Counted from the stretch's first letter, positions 9,521 to 18,887 are shown. The stretch: DNA of 64,000 nt from Bacilli bacterium (GCA_017447165.1 JAFSOD010000004.1:367267-431266); one strand, 5' to 3'. A program made the numbers and translations. Notes: a model not told the origin generated them from the letters alone.

Positions 9521-9527
9521 AAAAACT

Positions 9528-9556
9528 AAGCAGAGGTGTTAACTTCTGCTTTTTTA
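9528..9556 (+). terminator. Intrinsic terminator after serA
   Basis: AAGCAGA (9528-9534) pairs with TCTGCTT (9545-9551), with a run of T through 9555. Confidence 0.85.
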
Positions 9557-9559
9557 CGA

Positions 9560-9587
9560 TTGAATCATAGTATTTTAGATTTATAAT
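9560..9587 (+). promoter_or_regulatory. Promoter of lipoprotein gene
   Basis: TTGAAT (9560-9565), 16-bp spacer, TATAAT (9582-9587). The leader then has a small hairpin (ATAGG...CCTAT, about 9587-9602) and an AAAGGAG ribosome binding site, in contrast to the leaderless-looking genes elsewhere. Confidence 0.7.
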
Positions 9588-9617
9588 ATAGGTACAAACC
9601 TATAAAGGAGATTTTAC

Positions 9618-10859
9618 ATGAAAAAAAGATTATTGTTAGTCTTACCAGTAGTCGCTTTTTTAGCGGGTTGTGGTGAGACAGATCCAATGGTGGAAGTTCA
9701 AAAATCCCTTCCAAGCGATGTTGAGACAGTGGATCCAGCAAAAGCTGAAGAAGGCGAAATTGTTGAATACATTATGGACGGTGTTAATGGAGTCTTTAAC
9801 ATTTTTGAAGATAAGGCTGTTTACAATGTTGCAATCGACTTGTCATCAAGTGTTAGCGGTAAAGAAAATGGACAAGCCTATAGTTCTAATGCTTTTATCA
9901 AAGGCAACCTTTCTGGTGGCTATGAAGTAGTGGATCACAATGGTGTGAATTATGGTTCTGTTTTCTTCCAAGCTACTAACTTTACAGTCAGTGTGGACTT
10001 AAACTTACCAGAAGCTTTAAAAGAAGAAATGCCAATTCCAGAACATATGGCAATTAATAATGCTAACTTCTATGCGTGCATTGTTGAAACACAAGTCGGA
10101 GACAAAGATGTCGCTTTCGCATTTTTTGATTTATCAGATCATTCCATCCAAGATTATGTTAAAACTACATTACTCGCTAACGAAATGCCTGAAGCTCAAG
10201 TTGATTTAATGTTAGATGCGATTCTTGGAGAAAAAGAAGAAGGCGAACAATATCGTCCTGGTAAAGTATATATGAATCTATCATATATTCTTGAAACACT
10301 TGATGAGCACTTTGTTGCTTTAGGAAAAGAATCAATCGGCCAAGAAGCCATTGCTCATCCAGTTTTATACTTCCTTGAAATGGCACAAGATGAAGCTACT
10401 GTATACCAACAACAATATGCCAACATAGCTATGTTTGTTTTAGCATCTTTAAATACAACTGTTGGTATTAAAGAAGAAGCTGTTGAACCAAGTGAAGGTG
10501 CAATGGTTGGTTTAGACAAAGTTTCTCTCGTTTTGAATGTTAGCAGTGCTCAAGTCGCAGAAATGATGGGAGTTGCACCAGAATCAATCCCAGTTAATGG
10601 TGTTGCTGGTTTATTAATTTCTGTCGGTATGGAAAATGGCGAAGAAAAAGACTACGCTTTAGAAGAATTAAGTTTATCCGTTAACTTAACTTATTCAGAA
10701 CCAGATATGAATGTTGCTTTAAGAGGCTCCGTTAACTTAACTGCTTCCTATAATCAAGAAGCTGAAACGGTTTATCCAAGTTCTGAAGAATTAACAGCAT
10801 ACGTTGATATCACAGATACAGTTCTTGACATTATCGGAAACATTATCGGATTAGCATAA
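9618..10859 (+). CDS. Predicted surface lipoprotein, function unknown
   Basis: 413 aa. It starts with a lipoprotein signal peptide (MKKRLLLVLPVVAFLAGCG; lipobox LAGC, Cys at residue 18). The mature part is acidic, rich in beta-strand-like alternation and in Glu/Ala/Val, with no enzymatic motif I recognise. Repeated blocks such as SVNLTYSEP / SVNLTASYN near the C-terminus suggest an elongated beta protein. It stands alone between a promoter with leader and a bidirectional terminator. A lipid-anchored extracellular adhesin or solute-interacting protein is possible, but nothing shows which. Confidence 0.7.
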   Translation: MKKRLLLVLPVVAFLAGCGETDPMVEVQKSLPSDVETVDPAKAEEGEIVEYIMDGVNGVFNIFEDKAVYNVAIDLSSSVSGKENGQAYSSNAFIKGNLSGGYEVVDHNGVNYGSVFFQATNFTVSVDLNLPEALKEEMPIPEHMAINNANFYACIVETQVGDKDVAFAFFDLSDHSIQDYVKTTLLANEMPEAQVDLMLDAILGEKEEGEQYRPGKVYMNLSYILETLDEHFVALGKESIGQEAIAHPVLYFLEMAQDEATVYQQQYANIAMFVLASLNTTVGIKEEAVEPSEGAMVGLDKVSLVLNVSSAQVAEMMGVAPESIPVNGVAGLLISVGMENGEEKDYALEELSLSVNLTYSEPDMNVALRGSVNLTASYNQEAETVYPSSEELTAYVDITDTVLDIIGNIIGLA

Positions 10860-10883
10860 TATAATTATTACTATGTAATAAAA

Positions 10884-10913
10884 AAGCCTAGGCAGTTAAA
10901 TGCTTAGGCTTTT
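10884..10913. terminator. Bidirectional terminator between lipoprotein and arcC
   Basis: AAGCCTAGGCA (10884-10894) pairs with TGCTTAGGCTT (10901-10911). A-rich flank on the left and T-rich on the right give U-tracts on both strands, so it ends both convergent genes. Confidence 0.85.
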
Positions 10914-10921
10914 AGTTTGTT

Positions 10922-11839
10922 CTATTTTATGATTGTTCCGCTTTGTTCTTCGAATGCTTTTGCGGCATTTTCTAAAGCGGCGATAATGGCTTTCTTACCT
11001 GGACATCGAGTTAAGAATTTCACACAGGCATTCACTTTAGGATACATACTTCCTTTCGCGAAATAGTCTCCAGATAAATATCCTTTAATTTCATCAAGGC
11101 TAACATTAGTTAATTTGATTTCGTTTGGTTGTTTATAGTTAATACAAACATTATCGATTGCGGTAAGAATGACTAGGTAGTCCGCTCCGACGAGTTCAGC
11201 GACTAATGCTGAAGCATAGTCTTTATCAATAACGGCAGCGACACCTTCTAATTTATTACCTTCTCTAACTACTGGGATTCCGCCTCCACCAGCGCAGATA
11301 ACGACGTTACCAGATTTAACGAGTTGAGAGATAACTTCTTTTTCTTCAATGTCGACTGGAAGTGGAGAAGGAACCACTCTTCTATAACCTCTACCAGCAT
11401 CTTCTTTAACGGTCCAGCCTTTATCCTTAGCGACTTTTTCCGCTTCACTTTTAGACATAAATCCACCAACTGGTTTAGATGGATTTTGGAATAGTGGATC
11501 GTTTTTGTCTACGACAACTTGTGTAACCACAGTGGCGACATTTCTTTTAACACCTTGTGCTTTTAATTCATTTTGTAAGGCGTTTTGTAAATGGAAGCCG
11601 ATGTAACCTTGAGACATCGCTCCACATTCTGGGAATGGCATATCAGGAACGGTTTTAGCATCAGTGAATGCATTATTAATCATTCCTACTTGTGGTCCAT
11701 TACCGTGAACGATCACGACTTCGTGACCATCTTTCATAAGTTTAACAATGTATTTTGCGACATTGCTCACTAAAACTTTTTGTTCTTCAGCGTTATTGCC
11801 TAAAGCATTTCCGCCTAAACTAACTACATATCTAGACAT
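10922..11839 (-). CDS. arcC: Carbamate kinase
   Basis: 305 aa amino-acid-kinase-fold enzyme: carbamoyl phosphate + ADP to carbamate + ATP. Motifs include VSLGGNALG (N-terminal phosphate loop), VIVHGNGPQVG, CAGGGGIPV and the KGSMYPKV segment. I start at the ATG at 11839 (MSRYVV...), preceded by GAGGT, not at an upstream in-frame ATG that would add 19 hydrophobic residues. In E. coli the equivalent YqeA lies with the purine genes. Here it sits just outside the purine operon on the opposite strand and would recover ATP from the carbamoyl phosphate released by YgeW. Confidence 0.94.
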   Translation of the reverse strand: MSRYVVSLGGNALGNNAEEQKVLVSNVAKYIVKLMKDGHEVVIVHGNGPQVGMINNAFTDAKTVPDMPFPECGAMSQGYIGFHLQNALQNELKAQGVKRNVATVVTQVVVDKNDPLFQNPSKPVGGFMSKSEAEKVAKDKGWTVKEDAGRGYRRVVPSPLPVDIEEKEVISQLVKSGNVVICAGGGGIPVVREGNKLEGVAAVIDKDYASALVAELVGADYLVILTAIDNVCINYKQPNEIKLTNVSLDEIKGYLSGDYFAKGSMYPKVNACVKFLTRCPGKKAIIAALENAAKAFEEQSGTIIK

Positions 11840-11915
11840 ATTTTTACCTCGAGAAAATAATATACCCTTTAGAGATATTAATGAATATATAAACAAAAAA
11901 TAGTAATATTAACTT

Positions 11916-12671
11916 ATGTATCCAAATCTATTTGGCATTAGCGGATTTTCTATGGTGGTGATGATCTTTTTAGGGGTTATCGCTGCCTCAACAATTCTTT
12001 TTATCTATCTTGTTAAAAACGGAGTGGAGAAGAAAACTTTTTTAGATTTGTCGATTGTGATTATTGTTACAGTCATTGTAGGTATAGTTTTTGCCATCTT
12101 AGTGGAGAATATCTATGAAGCGATTAAAGCTTCCATTAATGGAGTCTCGCCTCATTGGACTTGGGCAATGACTTTCTATGGAGGTTTAGTTCCTGGTATT
12201 GCGGCTTTCATTTTAATGTATCGTTTTTACTACTTAAGAAATAATCCTCCGATATTTAAAAAGATACTAGTAATCGCTCCAGCGTGTGTCGCGATTGGTC
12301 ACGCCTTTGGAAGAATTGGTTGTTTTTTAAGTGGGTGTTGTTACGGGATTACCACTCACACTCATCTAGATGTTAACTTTCCAGGTATTGGACCTCACCT
12401 ACCAACACAACTCATAGAAATGGCGTTTTTATTCATTTTAGGCGCGATCCTACTTGTTTTTGCCTTTAAGCATTATACGAATTACACCGCAGTTATATAC
12501 TTATTTGCCTATTCTATTTTCCGCTTTGTCCTTGAATTTTTTAGAGGAGATGAAAGGGGCCAATTAGTAGGATTATCCCCATCTCAATATTGGTGTATTG
12601 TTCTATTTATTGGTGCGTGTTTGTTAATATATCTATATCAGAAGAAAGTGTTTAAAAAAGATGAAATTTAG
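11916..12671 (+). CDS. Lgt-like prolipoprotein diacylglyceryl transferase family membrane protein
   Basis: 251 aa with about seven hydrophobic segments. The Lgt-type loop is present as HAFGRIGCFLSGCCYG (about residue 130), followed by LPTQLIEM and FRGDERGQ. Canonical Lgt has GRIGNFINGE at that site; the Cys-rich GCFLSGCCYG variant marks a distinct subfamily that databases often still call Lgt. At least three genes in the window encode lipoproteins that need lipidation. There is no Shine-Dalgarno; a -10-like TAATAT (11904-11909) ends 6 nt before the ATG. It overlaps the next gene by 11 bp. Confidence 0.65.
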   Translation: MYPNLFGISGFSMVVMIFLGVIAASTILFIYLVKNGVEKKTFLDLSIVIIVTVIVGIVFAILVENIYEAIKASINGVSPHWTWAMTFYGGLVPGIAAFILMYRFYYLRNNPPIFKKILVIAPACVAIGHAFGRIGCFLSGCCYGITTHTHLDVNFPGIGPHLPTQLIEMAFLFILGAILLVFAFKHYTNYTAVIYLFAYSIFRFVLEFFRGDERGQLVGLSPSQYWCIVLFIGACLLIYLYQKKVFKKDEI

Positions 12672-13413
12672 ATTTTCTGATTTGTTAATTTTTGGACTCC
12701 TATTTATCTTTGTCGCTGCTTTCCCAGTAGATTTATTTCCTATCGATGAGAAATATCGATTAATCATCCATATTTCCTTAAGAGTGTTAATTCTTGGATA
12801 TTACATTTATATCTGTTATATCAATCGTATTAATATCTTTAAGTTTTATAACTTAAGAAGACTATTATTGTTCTTTCCATTTTTGCTTGCTTGTTTTTCT
12901 AATTTAATTGCCTATGGATTAGATGGATGTAATTCAGTTGGTATCACTATGGGTGGTGATCTTTTAACTTTATACATTGTTAATCATTTCTTAATCGCAG
13001 TTGTTGAAGAATTCTTGTTTAGATTATTCATCCAAAGTGCCTTAGTTAAAGTAGGATCCATTAAACGTATTATTTATGGAGCGGCAATTTTTGCTTTATT
13101 CCACTTATTAAATATGGTGAACATCTCTTCGGTAGATGGTTTAATCACTGTATTACTACAAGTTGTTTATAGTTTTGGTTTGGGAATCCTTTTAGGATTT
13201 GTTTATGAATATACTTACTCTTTACCGGCTTGTATATTCCTTCATTTCACATTTAATTTCTTTAATACAGTCTTATTTAAATATATGGGTTGTGTAACAT
13301 CTAACTTTGCTTTCTATATGACTGCGGTGGTTATTGCGGTTGTTTTAGCAGCTTATACCTTCTTAGTTTATTGGTTTGTTTTAAGAAGAAACGACCGATA
13401 TTTTAGAGAGTAA
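12661..13413 (+). CDS. CPBP-family intramembrane glutamic endopeptidase
   Basis: 250 aa with about seven to eight membrane segments. The three active-site motifs of the CPBP/Rce1 family are intact: EExxxR (EEFLFR, about residue 118), FxxxH (FALFH, about residue 142) and HxxxN (HFTFN, about residue 197). Family members cleave prenylated proteins or peptides within the membrane; in Gram-positives some give bacteriocin immunity. The substrate is unknown. The start overlaps the Lgt-like gene by 11 bp, so the two are co-expressed. Confidence 0.85.
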   Translation: MKFRFSDLLIFGLLFIFVAAFPVDLFPIDEKYRLIIHISLRVLILGYYIYICYINRINIFKFYNLRRLLLFFPFLLACFSNLIAYGLDGCNSVGITMGGDLLTLYIVNHFLIAVVEEFLFRLFIQSALVKVGSIKRIIYGAAIFALFHLLNMVNISSVDGLITVLLQVVYSFGLGILLGFVYEYTYSLPACIFLHFTFNFFNTVLFKYMGCVTSNFAFYMTAVVIAVVLAAYTFLVYWFVLRRNDRYFRE

Positions 13414-13416
13414 AGA

Positions 13417-13446
13417 TTGAATATAACCTAATTATAAATATATAAT
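13417..13446 (+). promoter_or_regulatory. Promoter of the purine-degradation operon, leaderless type
   Basis: TTGAAT (13417-13422), 18-bp spacer, perfect TATAAT (13441-13446). The mocA ATG begins 7 nt after the -10, leaving no room for a Shine-Dalgarno. This is the only promoter I can find for the next ~16.7 kb. Confidence 0.7.
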
Positions 13447-13452
13447 TATTCC

Positions 13453-14016
13453 ATGGCGGAATGCATAATCCTTGCCGGTGGCAAGTCCACAAGAATGGGC
13501 ACGAACAAAATGCTTTTAGATTTTAAAGGTCATCCTTTGTTGTGGCACACAATCCAAAGTGTGAAACCTTTTGCCTCTAGAATCATCGTAGTAACTGGAA
13601 AGTACGATCAAGAAATAAAAGAAGCTTTAAAAGAAGAAAAAATTGAATTTGTTTATAACAAAGACTATGAATTAGGAATGTTTTCTAGTGTTCTAACTGG
13701 AGTTAAAGAGATTAAAGAAGATTTTATGGTCCTTCCAGGAGATTGTCCTTTTATTAAAAAGGAAACATTTGAAAAAGTCTTAAAAGGAACCGGAGATATA
13801 AGGTATCCAAAATGTGGAGATTTAGAGGGACACCCCCTTTATATATCAAAAAAATATAAAGATGAACTCCTATCTTTTGGATTAGATAATAATCTAAAAA
13901 TGTTTCGCGACAGCAAAAAATGTGAAATAATATTTGTTGAAGACAAAAATATAGGAATGAATCTAAATAACATCTTAGATTTTTATCAATTAAAAAATAA
14001 AGAGGAGATAGTATGA
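13453..14016 (+). CDS. mocA: Molybdenum cofactor cytidylyltransferase (MocA-like)
   Basis: 187 aa nucleotidyltransferase. The N-terminal LAGGKSTRMGTNKMLL is the NTP-binding loop and LPGDCPFI holds the metal-binding Asp. MocA links CMP to molybdopterin to give the MCD form used by some xanthine-dehydrogenase-type enzymes; in E. coli the purine cluster has the homologue YgfJ. First gene of the purine operon and upstream of two Mo-hydroxylases, which supports the call over other NTP transferases. Its end overlaps the next gene by 4 bp. Confidence 0.85.
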   Translation: MAECIILAGGKSTRMGTNKMLLDFKGHPLLWHTIQSVKPFASRIIVVTGKYDQEIKEALKEEKIEFVYNKDYELGMFSSVLTGVKEIKEDFMVLPGDCPFIKKETFEKVLKGTGDIRYPKCGDLEGHPLYISKKYKDELLSFGLDNNLKMFRDSKKCEIIFVEDKNIGMNLNNILDFYQLKNKEEIV

Positions 14017-14795
14017 AAGTAAATGAATACTACCGTGCGTCTTCTTTGGAAGATGCCTACCAAAAACTATTAGCCTCACCGAAAAATGCGATTATCGCGG
14101 GTGGCTTATGGATGAAAAAAATGGGTCAAAGTTATGAGACCCTAATTGATTTATCAAACCTTGGTTTAGATAAAATTGAAGACAAGAAGGATGAAGTTGT
14201 TGTTGGCGCATTAGCAACTCAACGCGATTTTGAAAACTCCAAAGTAGTTTCTTTTTTATACGCGGGCGCGCCTGCATTCGCTGTGAGGGAAGTGATGGGA
14301 GTGAACTTCAGAAATATCGCCACCATCGGTGGATCTATTATGGGAAGATATCCATTCTCTGATGTTATTACTGGCTTACTTCCTTATGACGTTAAACTTG
14401 AATTCTACCCAGCTCAAAAGATGAGTTTAGAAGAATATTTAAACTATAAAGGTAGATTAAACGCTATCTTAGTGGCGGTTCATATTAAGAAAATAGAAGG
14501 CAAAGGTTACTTTAAAAAAGTAAAGACCACTGCTTTAGATTTCCCAATCGTCAATATCGCGGTCGCTAAAGTAGCTGGTGAATATAGAGTGGTCGTTGGT
14601 GCTAGACCAATGGTCGCTGCAAAAGCTTATAAGGCTATGGAATATTTAAATAACGGAGCAAAAGATTTTACTAAAGCTGCGGAATTAGCAGTTGAAGAAC
14701 TTTCCTTCATGGATAATAAAGATGCCTCTAAAGAGTATCGTGTAGATCTTGCAAAAGTCTACGTGAGAAGAGGACTTGAGGAGGTAAGTAAATAA
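14013..14795 (+). CDS. FAD-binding subunit, xanthine-dehydrogenase family (set 1)
   Basis: 260 aa, CoxM/XdhB type. The second FAD motif is present as NIATIGGSIMGRYPFSD, and a C-terminal CO-dehydrogenase-flavoprotein-like domain follows. The usual first FAD motif AGGTDL is changed to AGGLWMKKMGQ, which also differs from the set-2 homologue in this window (AGGTDLMVQK). FAD binding may therefore be altered. It passes electrons from the molybdenum site, via the Fe-S subunit, to an acceptor. Order in set 1 is FAD, Fe-S, Mo, with 1-4 bp overlaps. Confidence 0.8.
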   Translation: MKVNEYYRASSLEDAYQKLLASPKNAIIAGGLWMKKMGQSYETLIDLSNLGLDKIEDKKDEVVVGALATQRDFENSKVVSFLYAGAPAFAVREVMGVNFRNIATIGGSIMGRYPFSDVITGLLPYDVKLEFYPAQKMSLEEYLNYKGRLNAILVAVHIKKIEGKGYFKKVKTTALDFPIVNIAVAKVAGEYRVVVGARPMVAAKAYKAMEYLNNGAKDFTKAAELAVEELSFMDNKDASKEYRVDLAKVYVRRGLEEVSK

Positions 14796-15244
14796 TGTTA
14801 GTAACATTTTATTTAAATAACACCCAGGTTAGCTATGATGTGAGACCTGATGAATATTTATCTCATACTTTACGTAGCCACGGTATCAAATCCGTAAAAG
14901 TCGGATGCAATGAATCTACCTGTGGCAGCTGTACCCTTTTAGTTGACGACAAACCAGTAATGTCTTGCAGTGTTCTTACCGCTTCTATAGAAGGAAAACA
15001 TGTGACCACTGTGGAAGGCATTCAAGAAGAAGCTGCTAAGATTGCTTATCACTTCGCTGAAGAAGGGGCAGATCAATGCGGTTTCTGTAATGCAGGCTAT
15101 GCCTTAGTGGTTTACGCTCTTAAAAGAGAAATCAAAAATCCAACCGAGGAACAAATAATCGATTATATCGTTGGCAATTTATGCCGCTGTAGTGGGCTTC
15201 AAAGTCAGCTTAATGCGATTAAAGCCTACTTAAAGGAGGAATAA
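14795..15244 (+). CDS. 2Fe-2S subunit, xanthine-dehydrogenase family (set 1)
   Basis: 149 aa. The plant-type N-terminal cluster motif is CNESTCGSC...C, and the C-terminal helical cluster motif is CGFCNAG...NLCRCSG, giving eight cysteines for two [2Fe-2S] clusters as in XdhC/CoxS proteins. It links the molybdenum subunit (next gene, 3 bp away) with the FAD subunit. Full length, and the ATG overlaps the stop of the preceding gene. Confidence 0.9.
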   Translation: MLVTFYLNNTQVSYDVRPDEYLSHTLRSHGIKSVKVGCNESTCGSCTLLVDDKPVMSCSVLTASIEGKHVTTVEGIQEEAAKIAYHFAEEGADQCGFCNAGYALVVYALKREIKNPTEEQIIDYIVGNLCRCSGLQSQLNAIKAYLKEE

Positions 15245-15247
15245 GTC

Positions 15248-17575
15248 ATGGCTGTCGATAAGAAGAAATTAAAAGTTGTTAATAACAAGACCCACTCCAT
15301 TGATGGTCAAGGCTTAATGCAAGGAAGAAGTTATTACACTGATGATCTTGCTGAACAAAATTCCTTAGTGATTAAGATTTTAAGATCTCCTCACGCTTTT
15401 GCGCATATCAAATCCATTGATGTGAGCGAAGCTCAAAAACTCAATGGAGTTGCTTTAGTATTAACTTATAAAGATGTCCCACATGTCTCTTTCTCTAGAG
15501 CAGGTCAAGGATATCCAGAACCATCTCCACATGATAAGTTCATCCTAGATGAATACGTCCGTTATGTTGGTGATGAAGTGGCGATGGTCGCTGCAGTTGA
15601 TGAAAGAGTCGCGGAAGAAGCTCTTAAATTAATCAAAGTCGAATATGAGGTTTTAGAACCAGTTTTAGATTTTGAAACTGCTTATGAAAATAAATCTATT
15701 ATCCACCCAGAAGACGGCATTAAAGAGATGTTCCCAATTGGTTTTGAACCAAAGAAGAATGTCGCTGCCGCTTATGAGATGGAAGTTGGTGATGTCGAAA
15801 AAGAACTCGCTAAATCTGATGTTATCGTAGATGAAACATTCTATTCTCAAGCACAAGCGCACGCGATGTTAGAAACCCACTCTAGCAATGCTAGACTTGA
15901 TGCTCATAATCGATTAGTGATTTATTCTTCTACTCAAACCCCATTCCATATGAGAAGAATTATGGCAACCACTTTAGGGTTACCAGTTTCTAAGATTAGA
16001 TTTATTAAACCTCGTGTTGGTGGTGGCTTTGGCGGTAAACAAGCATTCCACGGAGAAATGTTCTGTGCGTTAACTACATTAAGAACAGGTAAACCGTCAA
16101 AATTAGTCTATACAAGAGAAGAAGTCTTTGGTGCTTCTTATACACGTCACCCAATGCGTATTCGTATGCGTATAGGTGCGATGAAAGATGGTAGAATTAA
16201 CGCGATTGATTGCCGTTCTTTAAGTGATACAGGCGCTTATGGAGAACACTCCTTAACGGTCTTTATGATTGTTGGTAGTAAAGTATTACCTTTATATAAT
16301 AAAGTTGATGCGGTGAAATTTGGTGGACAAGTCGTCTACACCAACCACGTACCAGCAGGTGCGTATCGTGGATATGGCGCTATTCAAGGTAACTATGCAT
16401 TAGAAGCGACTATTGATATCTTGGCAGAAAAACTTGGCATGGATCCAAAAGTTCTTAGAGAAAAGAACTCCATGAAAGAAAAAGAAACTTCCCCAATCTT
16501 TGAGATTATGGGTGAAGGTACCAAAGGTACAGCGATGATTATGGAGTCTTGTAAACTTCCATATTGTATCAAACGTGGTGCGGAACTAATCGGCTGGGAA
16601 AAGAATTGGCCAAGAGTGAAAGTTAGCGACACTAAAGTTAGAGGATACGGCATGGCGATTGCTATGCAAGGCAGTGGCATTCCATTTATGGATATGGGTA
16701 GCTGCTCTATTAAACTCAATGATGGTGGAAGCTATAACGTCACTGTTGGTGCGACTGATATCGGACAAGGCAGTGATACTTTAATTGCCCAAATTGTCGC
16801 TGAAGAATTACAAACCTCAGTGGATAATATTTTGATTTATTCCTCTGATACAGACTTAACTCCATTTGATTGTGGCGCTTATGCATCTTCTACCACTTAT
16901 ATTAGTGGTAATGCGGCATGGAAAGCAGCCATTAAGATGAGAGAAAGACTTATCAAAGAAGCCGCGGAATATCTAAGCGAGAAACCTGAAAACGTTGAAT
17001 TTGATGGTAAGATCTTTACAAGTAAAGATAAACAAGTCTCTTTATACGATTTAAGTGTTCAATTCTTATATAATAAGAACTTACATCAAGTAAGTATTAC
17101 AGAATCATATTATGGACATGTTTCTCCACCTCCATTTATGGCAGCTTATGCAGAAGTGGAAGTTGATTTAGAAACCGGTGAATATGAAGTCCTTAACTAT
17201 GTTACAGTGACGGATTGTGGCACTACCATTAATCCAATGCTTGCTAGAGGCCAAGTTGAAGGCGGTATTGTTCAAGGCTTAGGCATGGCGTGTTTTGAAG
17301 ATGTGAAATACGATAAGAAAGGTAACTTACTAAGTAATAACTTCCTTGGTTATCACATTCCAACTCATAAAGAGATTCATAAATTAACATCTGAATTTGC
17401 AGACTCCTATGAACCAACAGGTCCATTTGGTGCGAAGTCAGTTGGTGAAATTGGTATTGATACCCCTCCAGCGGTTATTTGTAACGCGATTTATAACGCG
17501 ACTGGTGTCCGTGTACATAATTTACCAATTACCCCAGAAAAGATTTTAAAGGGCTTAAAAGAACTCAAGAAATAA
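15248..17575 (+). CDS. Molybdopterin-binding subunit, xanthine-dehydrogenase family (set 1)
   Basis: 775 aa, typical for XdhA/CoxL-type large subunits. Seen: the domain start HSIDGQGLMQGRSYYTDD, the cofactor loop GGGFGGKQAFHGE, PAGAYRGYGAIQ, a second glutamine loop GATDIGQGSDT, and the C-terminal catalytic-Glu motif GAKSVGEIG. These bind the Mo-pterin and place the base-abstracting glutamate. Likely substrate is a purine (hypoxanthine, xanthine or urate-level intermediate) from context. Which of the two sets acts on which purine cannot be told from sequence. Confidence 0.9.
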   Translation: MAVDKKKLKVVNNKTHSIDGQGLMQGRSYYTDDLAEQNSLVIKILRSPHAFAHIKSIDVSEAQKLNGVALVLTYKDVPHVSFSRAGQGYPEPSPHDKFILDEYVRYVGDEVAMVAAVDERVAEEALKLIKVEYEVLEPVLDFETAYENKSIIHPEDGIKEMFPIGFEPKKNVAAAYEMEVGDVEKELAKSDVIVDETFYSQAQAHAMLETHSSNARLDAHNRLVIYSSTQTPFHMRRIMATTLGLPVSKIRFIKPRVGGGFGGKQAFHGEMFCALTTLRTGKPSKLVYTREEVFGASYTRHPMRIRMRIGAMKDGRINAIDCRSLSDTGAYGEHSLTVFMIVGSKVLPLYNKVDAVKFGGQVVYTNHVPAGAYRGYGAIQGNYALEATIDILAEKLGMDPKVLREKNSMKEKETSPIFEIMGEGTKGTAMIMESCKLPYCIKRGAELIGWEKNWPRVKVSDTKVRGYGMAIAMQGSGIPFMDMGSCSIKLNDGGSYNVTVGATDIGQGSDTLIAQIVAEELQTSVDNILIYSSDTDLTPFDCGAYASSTTYISGNAAWKAAIKMRERLIKEAAEYLSEKPENVEFDGKIFTSKDKQVSLYDLSVQFLYNKNLHQVSITESYYGHVSPPPFMAAYAEVEVDLETGEYEVLNYVTVTDCGTTINPMLARGQVEGGIVQGLGMACFEDVKYDKKGNLLSNNFLGYHIPTHKEIHKLTSEFADSYEPTGPFGAKSVGEIGIDTPPAVICNAIYNATGVRVHNLPITPEKILKGLKELKK

Positions 17576-17576
17576 T

Positions 17577-18887
17577 ATGCTCGACTTACTATTAGTAAAC
17601 GGATTTGCTTATATAGATGAACGATATCAAAAGGTGAATATCGGTATTTCTGGTGAGCGTATTTCATATATAGGAAAACTCACTCCAGAAGCCAAAAGAG
17701 TTATCGATGTCCATCATAACCGTATTCTCCCAGGATTCATTGATCCACACGTTCATTTTGCTTTATATTGTGGCACGGTTACTAGTAGAGACGACTTTGT
17801 TAGTGGTAGTAGAAGCGCTATCTATGGTGGAGTGACCACAATCGTTGATTTCTTAGATCCAAGTAGAAACGCAAAAGAACTAGTGGAAACTTATAACAAA
17901 CGCTTAGCAGAAGCTAAAGGCTGTAATGTTGATTATCATTTCCACGCCTGTATTAAAGAACCTAATGGTGATTTAGAAGAATATGTTTTAAAGATGAAGG
18001 ATTTAGGAATTAACACCGTGAAATTATTCACTACTTATTCTGAAACCCATCGAAGAACATATGACGAAGATATTAAGAAACTTTTAAAGTTATCTAGAAA
18101 GTATAAGTTCTTGGTGTGCGCTCATATTGAAAAAGACGATATGATTATGCACGACAAAGTTCTAACTTATAAAAACTTGCCTGATGCTAGAAGTAGTGCT
18201 GCTGAAACTATTGAAGCAATGAAGTTATGTGAAATGGCTGTTAAGACTAAAGGCAAACTTTATATGGTGCATTGCTCTAGTGGACATACCTTAGAAAGCA
18301 TTGTGACCACATATGGCAAGTATATCGGCAAAAATATCTTCATTGAGTCTTGCCCTCAATACTTCATTTTCAATAAAGAAGTGCTCAAAAAAGATAACGG
18401 CTACTTATATACATTCGCCCCACCTTTAAGAAGTGAAGTTGAACGTAGAAAAATGTGCAAGTACTTTGATTATCTTAGTTCAATTGGCACTGACCATTGC
18501 TCATTTAATAAGGCCGATAAAGAGTCTCATCCACTCTTAGAAGGACATCCATTAGGAGTCGGTGGAATCGAGACTAGCTTCTTAGCAATGTATGAAATGT
18601 TTGGTGAAAAAGTGATTGCAAAAATGTGTCAAAATACCGCGAAAATTCAAAGATTTAAGTACAAAAACGGCATAAAACTTAAAAATTACGCAGATTTAGT
18701 GATTATGTCTAGCGACCCTCAAGTTGTTAATAAACCACATGGGGATGCGGACTATTCTATATATGAAGGAATGCATCTTTCTAACAAGATTGTCTCTACT
18801 ATTGCTAGAGGAAAATTCGTTTTGAAAGATGATAAATTTTACCCACACGCTGGAAAACTTTTGAAATGCGAGATGAGAAGATTATGA
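17577..18887 (+). CDS. hyuA: Dihydropyrimidinase/hydantoinase-type amidohydrolase (HyuA/HydA)
   Basis: 436 aa metal-dependent amidohydrolase. Metal ligands are visible as DPHVHF, the carbamylated-Lys position in NTVKLFTTY, CAHIEKDD and MVHCSSGHT, with the catalytic Asp region at SIGTDHCSF. These enzymes open hydantoin or dihydropyrimidine rings. In the known anaerobic purine/urate pathway hyuA is one of the required genes, acting on a ring-opened or reduced purine product. The start is 1 nt after the large XDH subunit's stop; the end overlaps ssnA as ATGA. Confidence 0.88.
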   Translation: MLDLLLVNGFAYIDERYQKVNIGISGERISYIGKLTPEAKRVIDVHHNRILPGFIDPHVHFALYCGTVTSRDDFVSGSRSAIYGGVTTIVDFLDPSRNAKELVETYNKRLAEAKGCNVDYHFHACIKEPNGDLEEYVLKMKDLGINTVKLFTTYSETHRRTYDEDIKKLLKLSRKYKFLVCAHIEKDDMIMHDKVLTYKNLPDARSSAAETIEAMKLCEMAVKTKGKLYMVHCSSGHTLESIVTTYGKYIGKNIFIESCPQYFIFNKEVLKKDNGYLYTFAPPLRSEVERRKMCKYFDYLSSIGTDHCSFNKADKESHPLLEGHPLGVGGIETSFLAMYEMFGEKVIAKMCQNTAKIQRFKYKNGIKLKNYADLVIMSSDPQVVNKPHGDADYSIYEGMHLSNKIVSTIARGKFVLKDDKFYPHAGKLLKCEMRRL

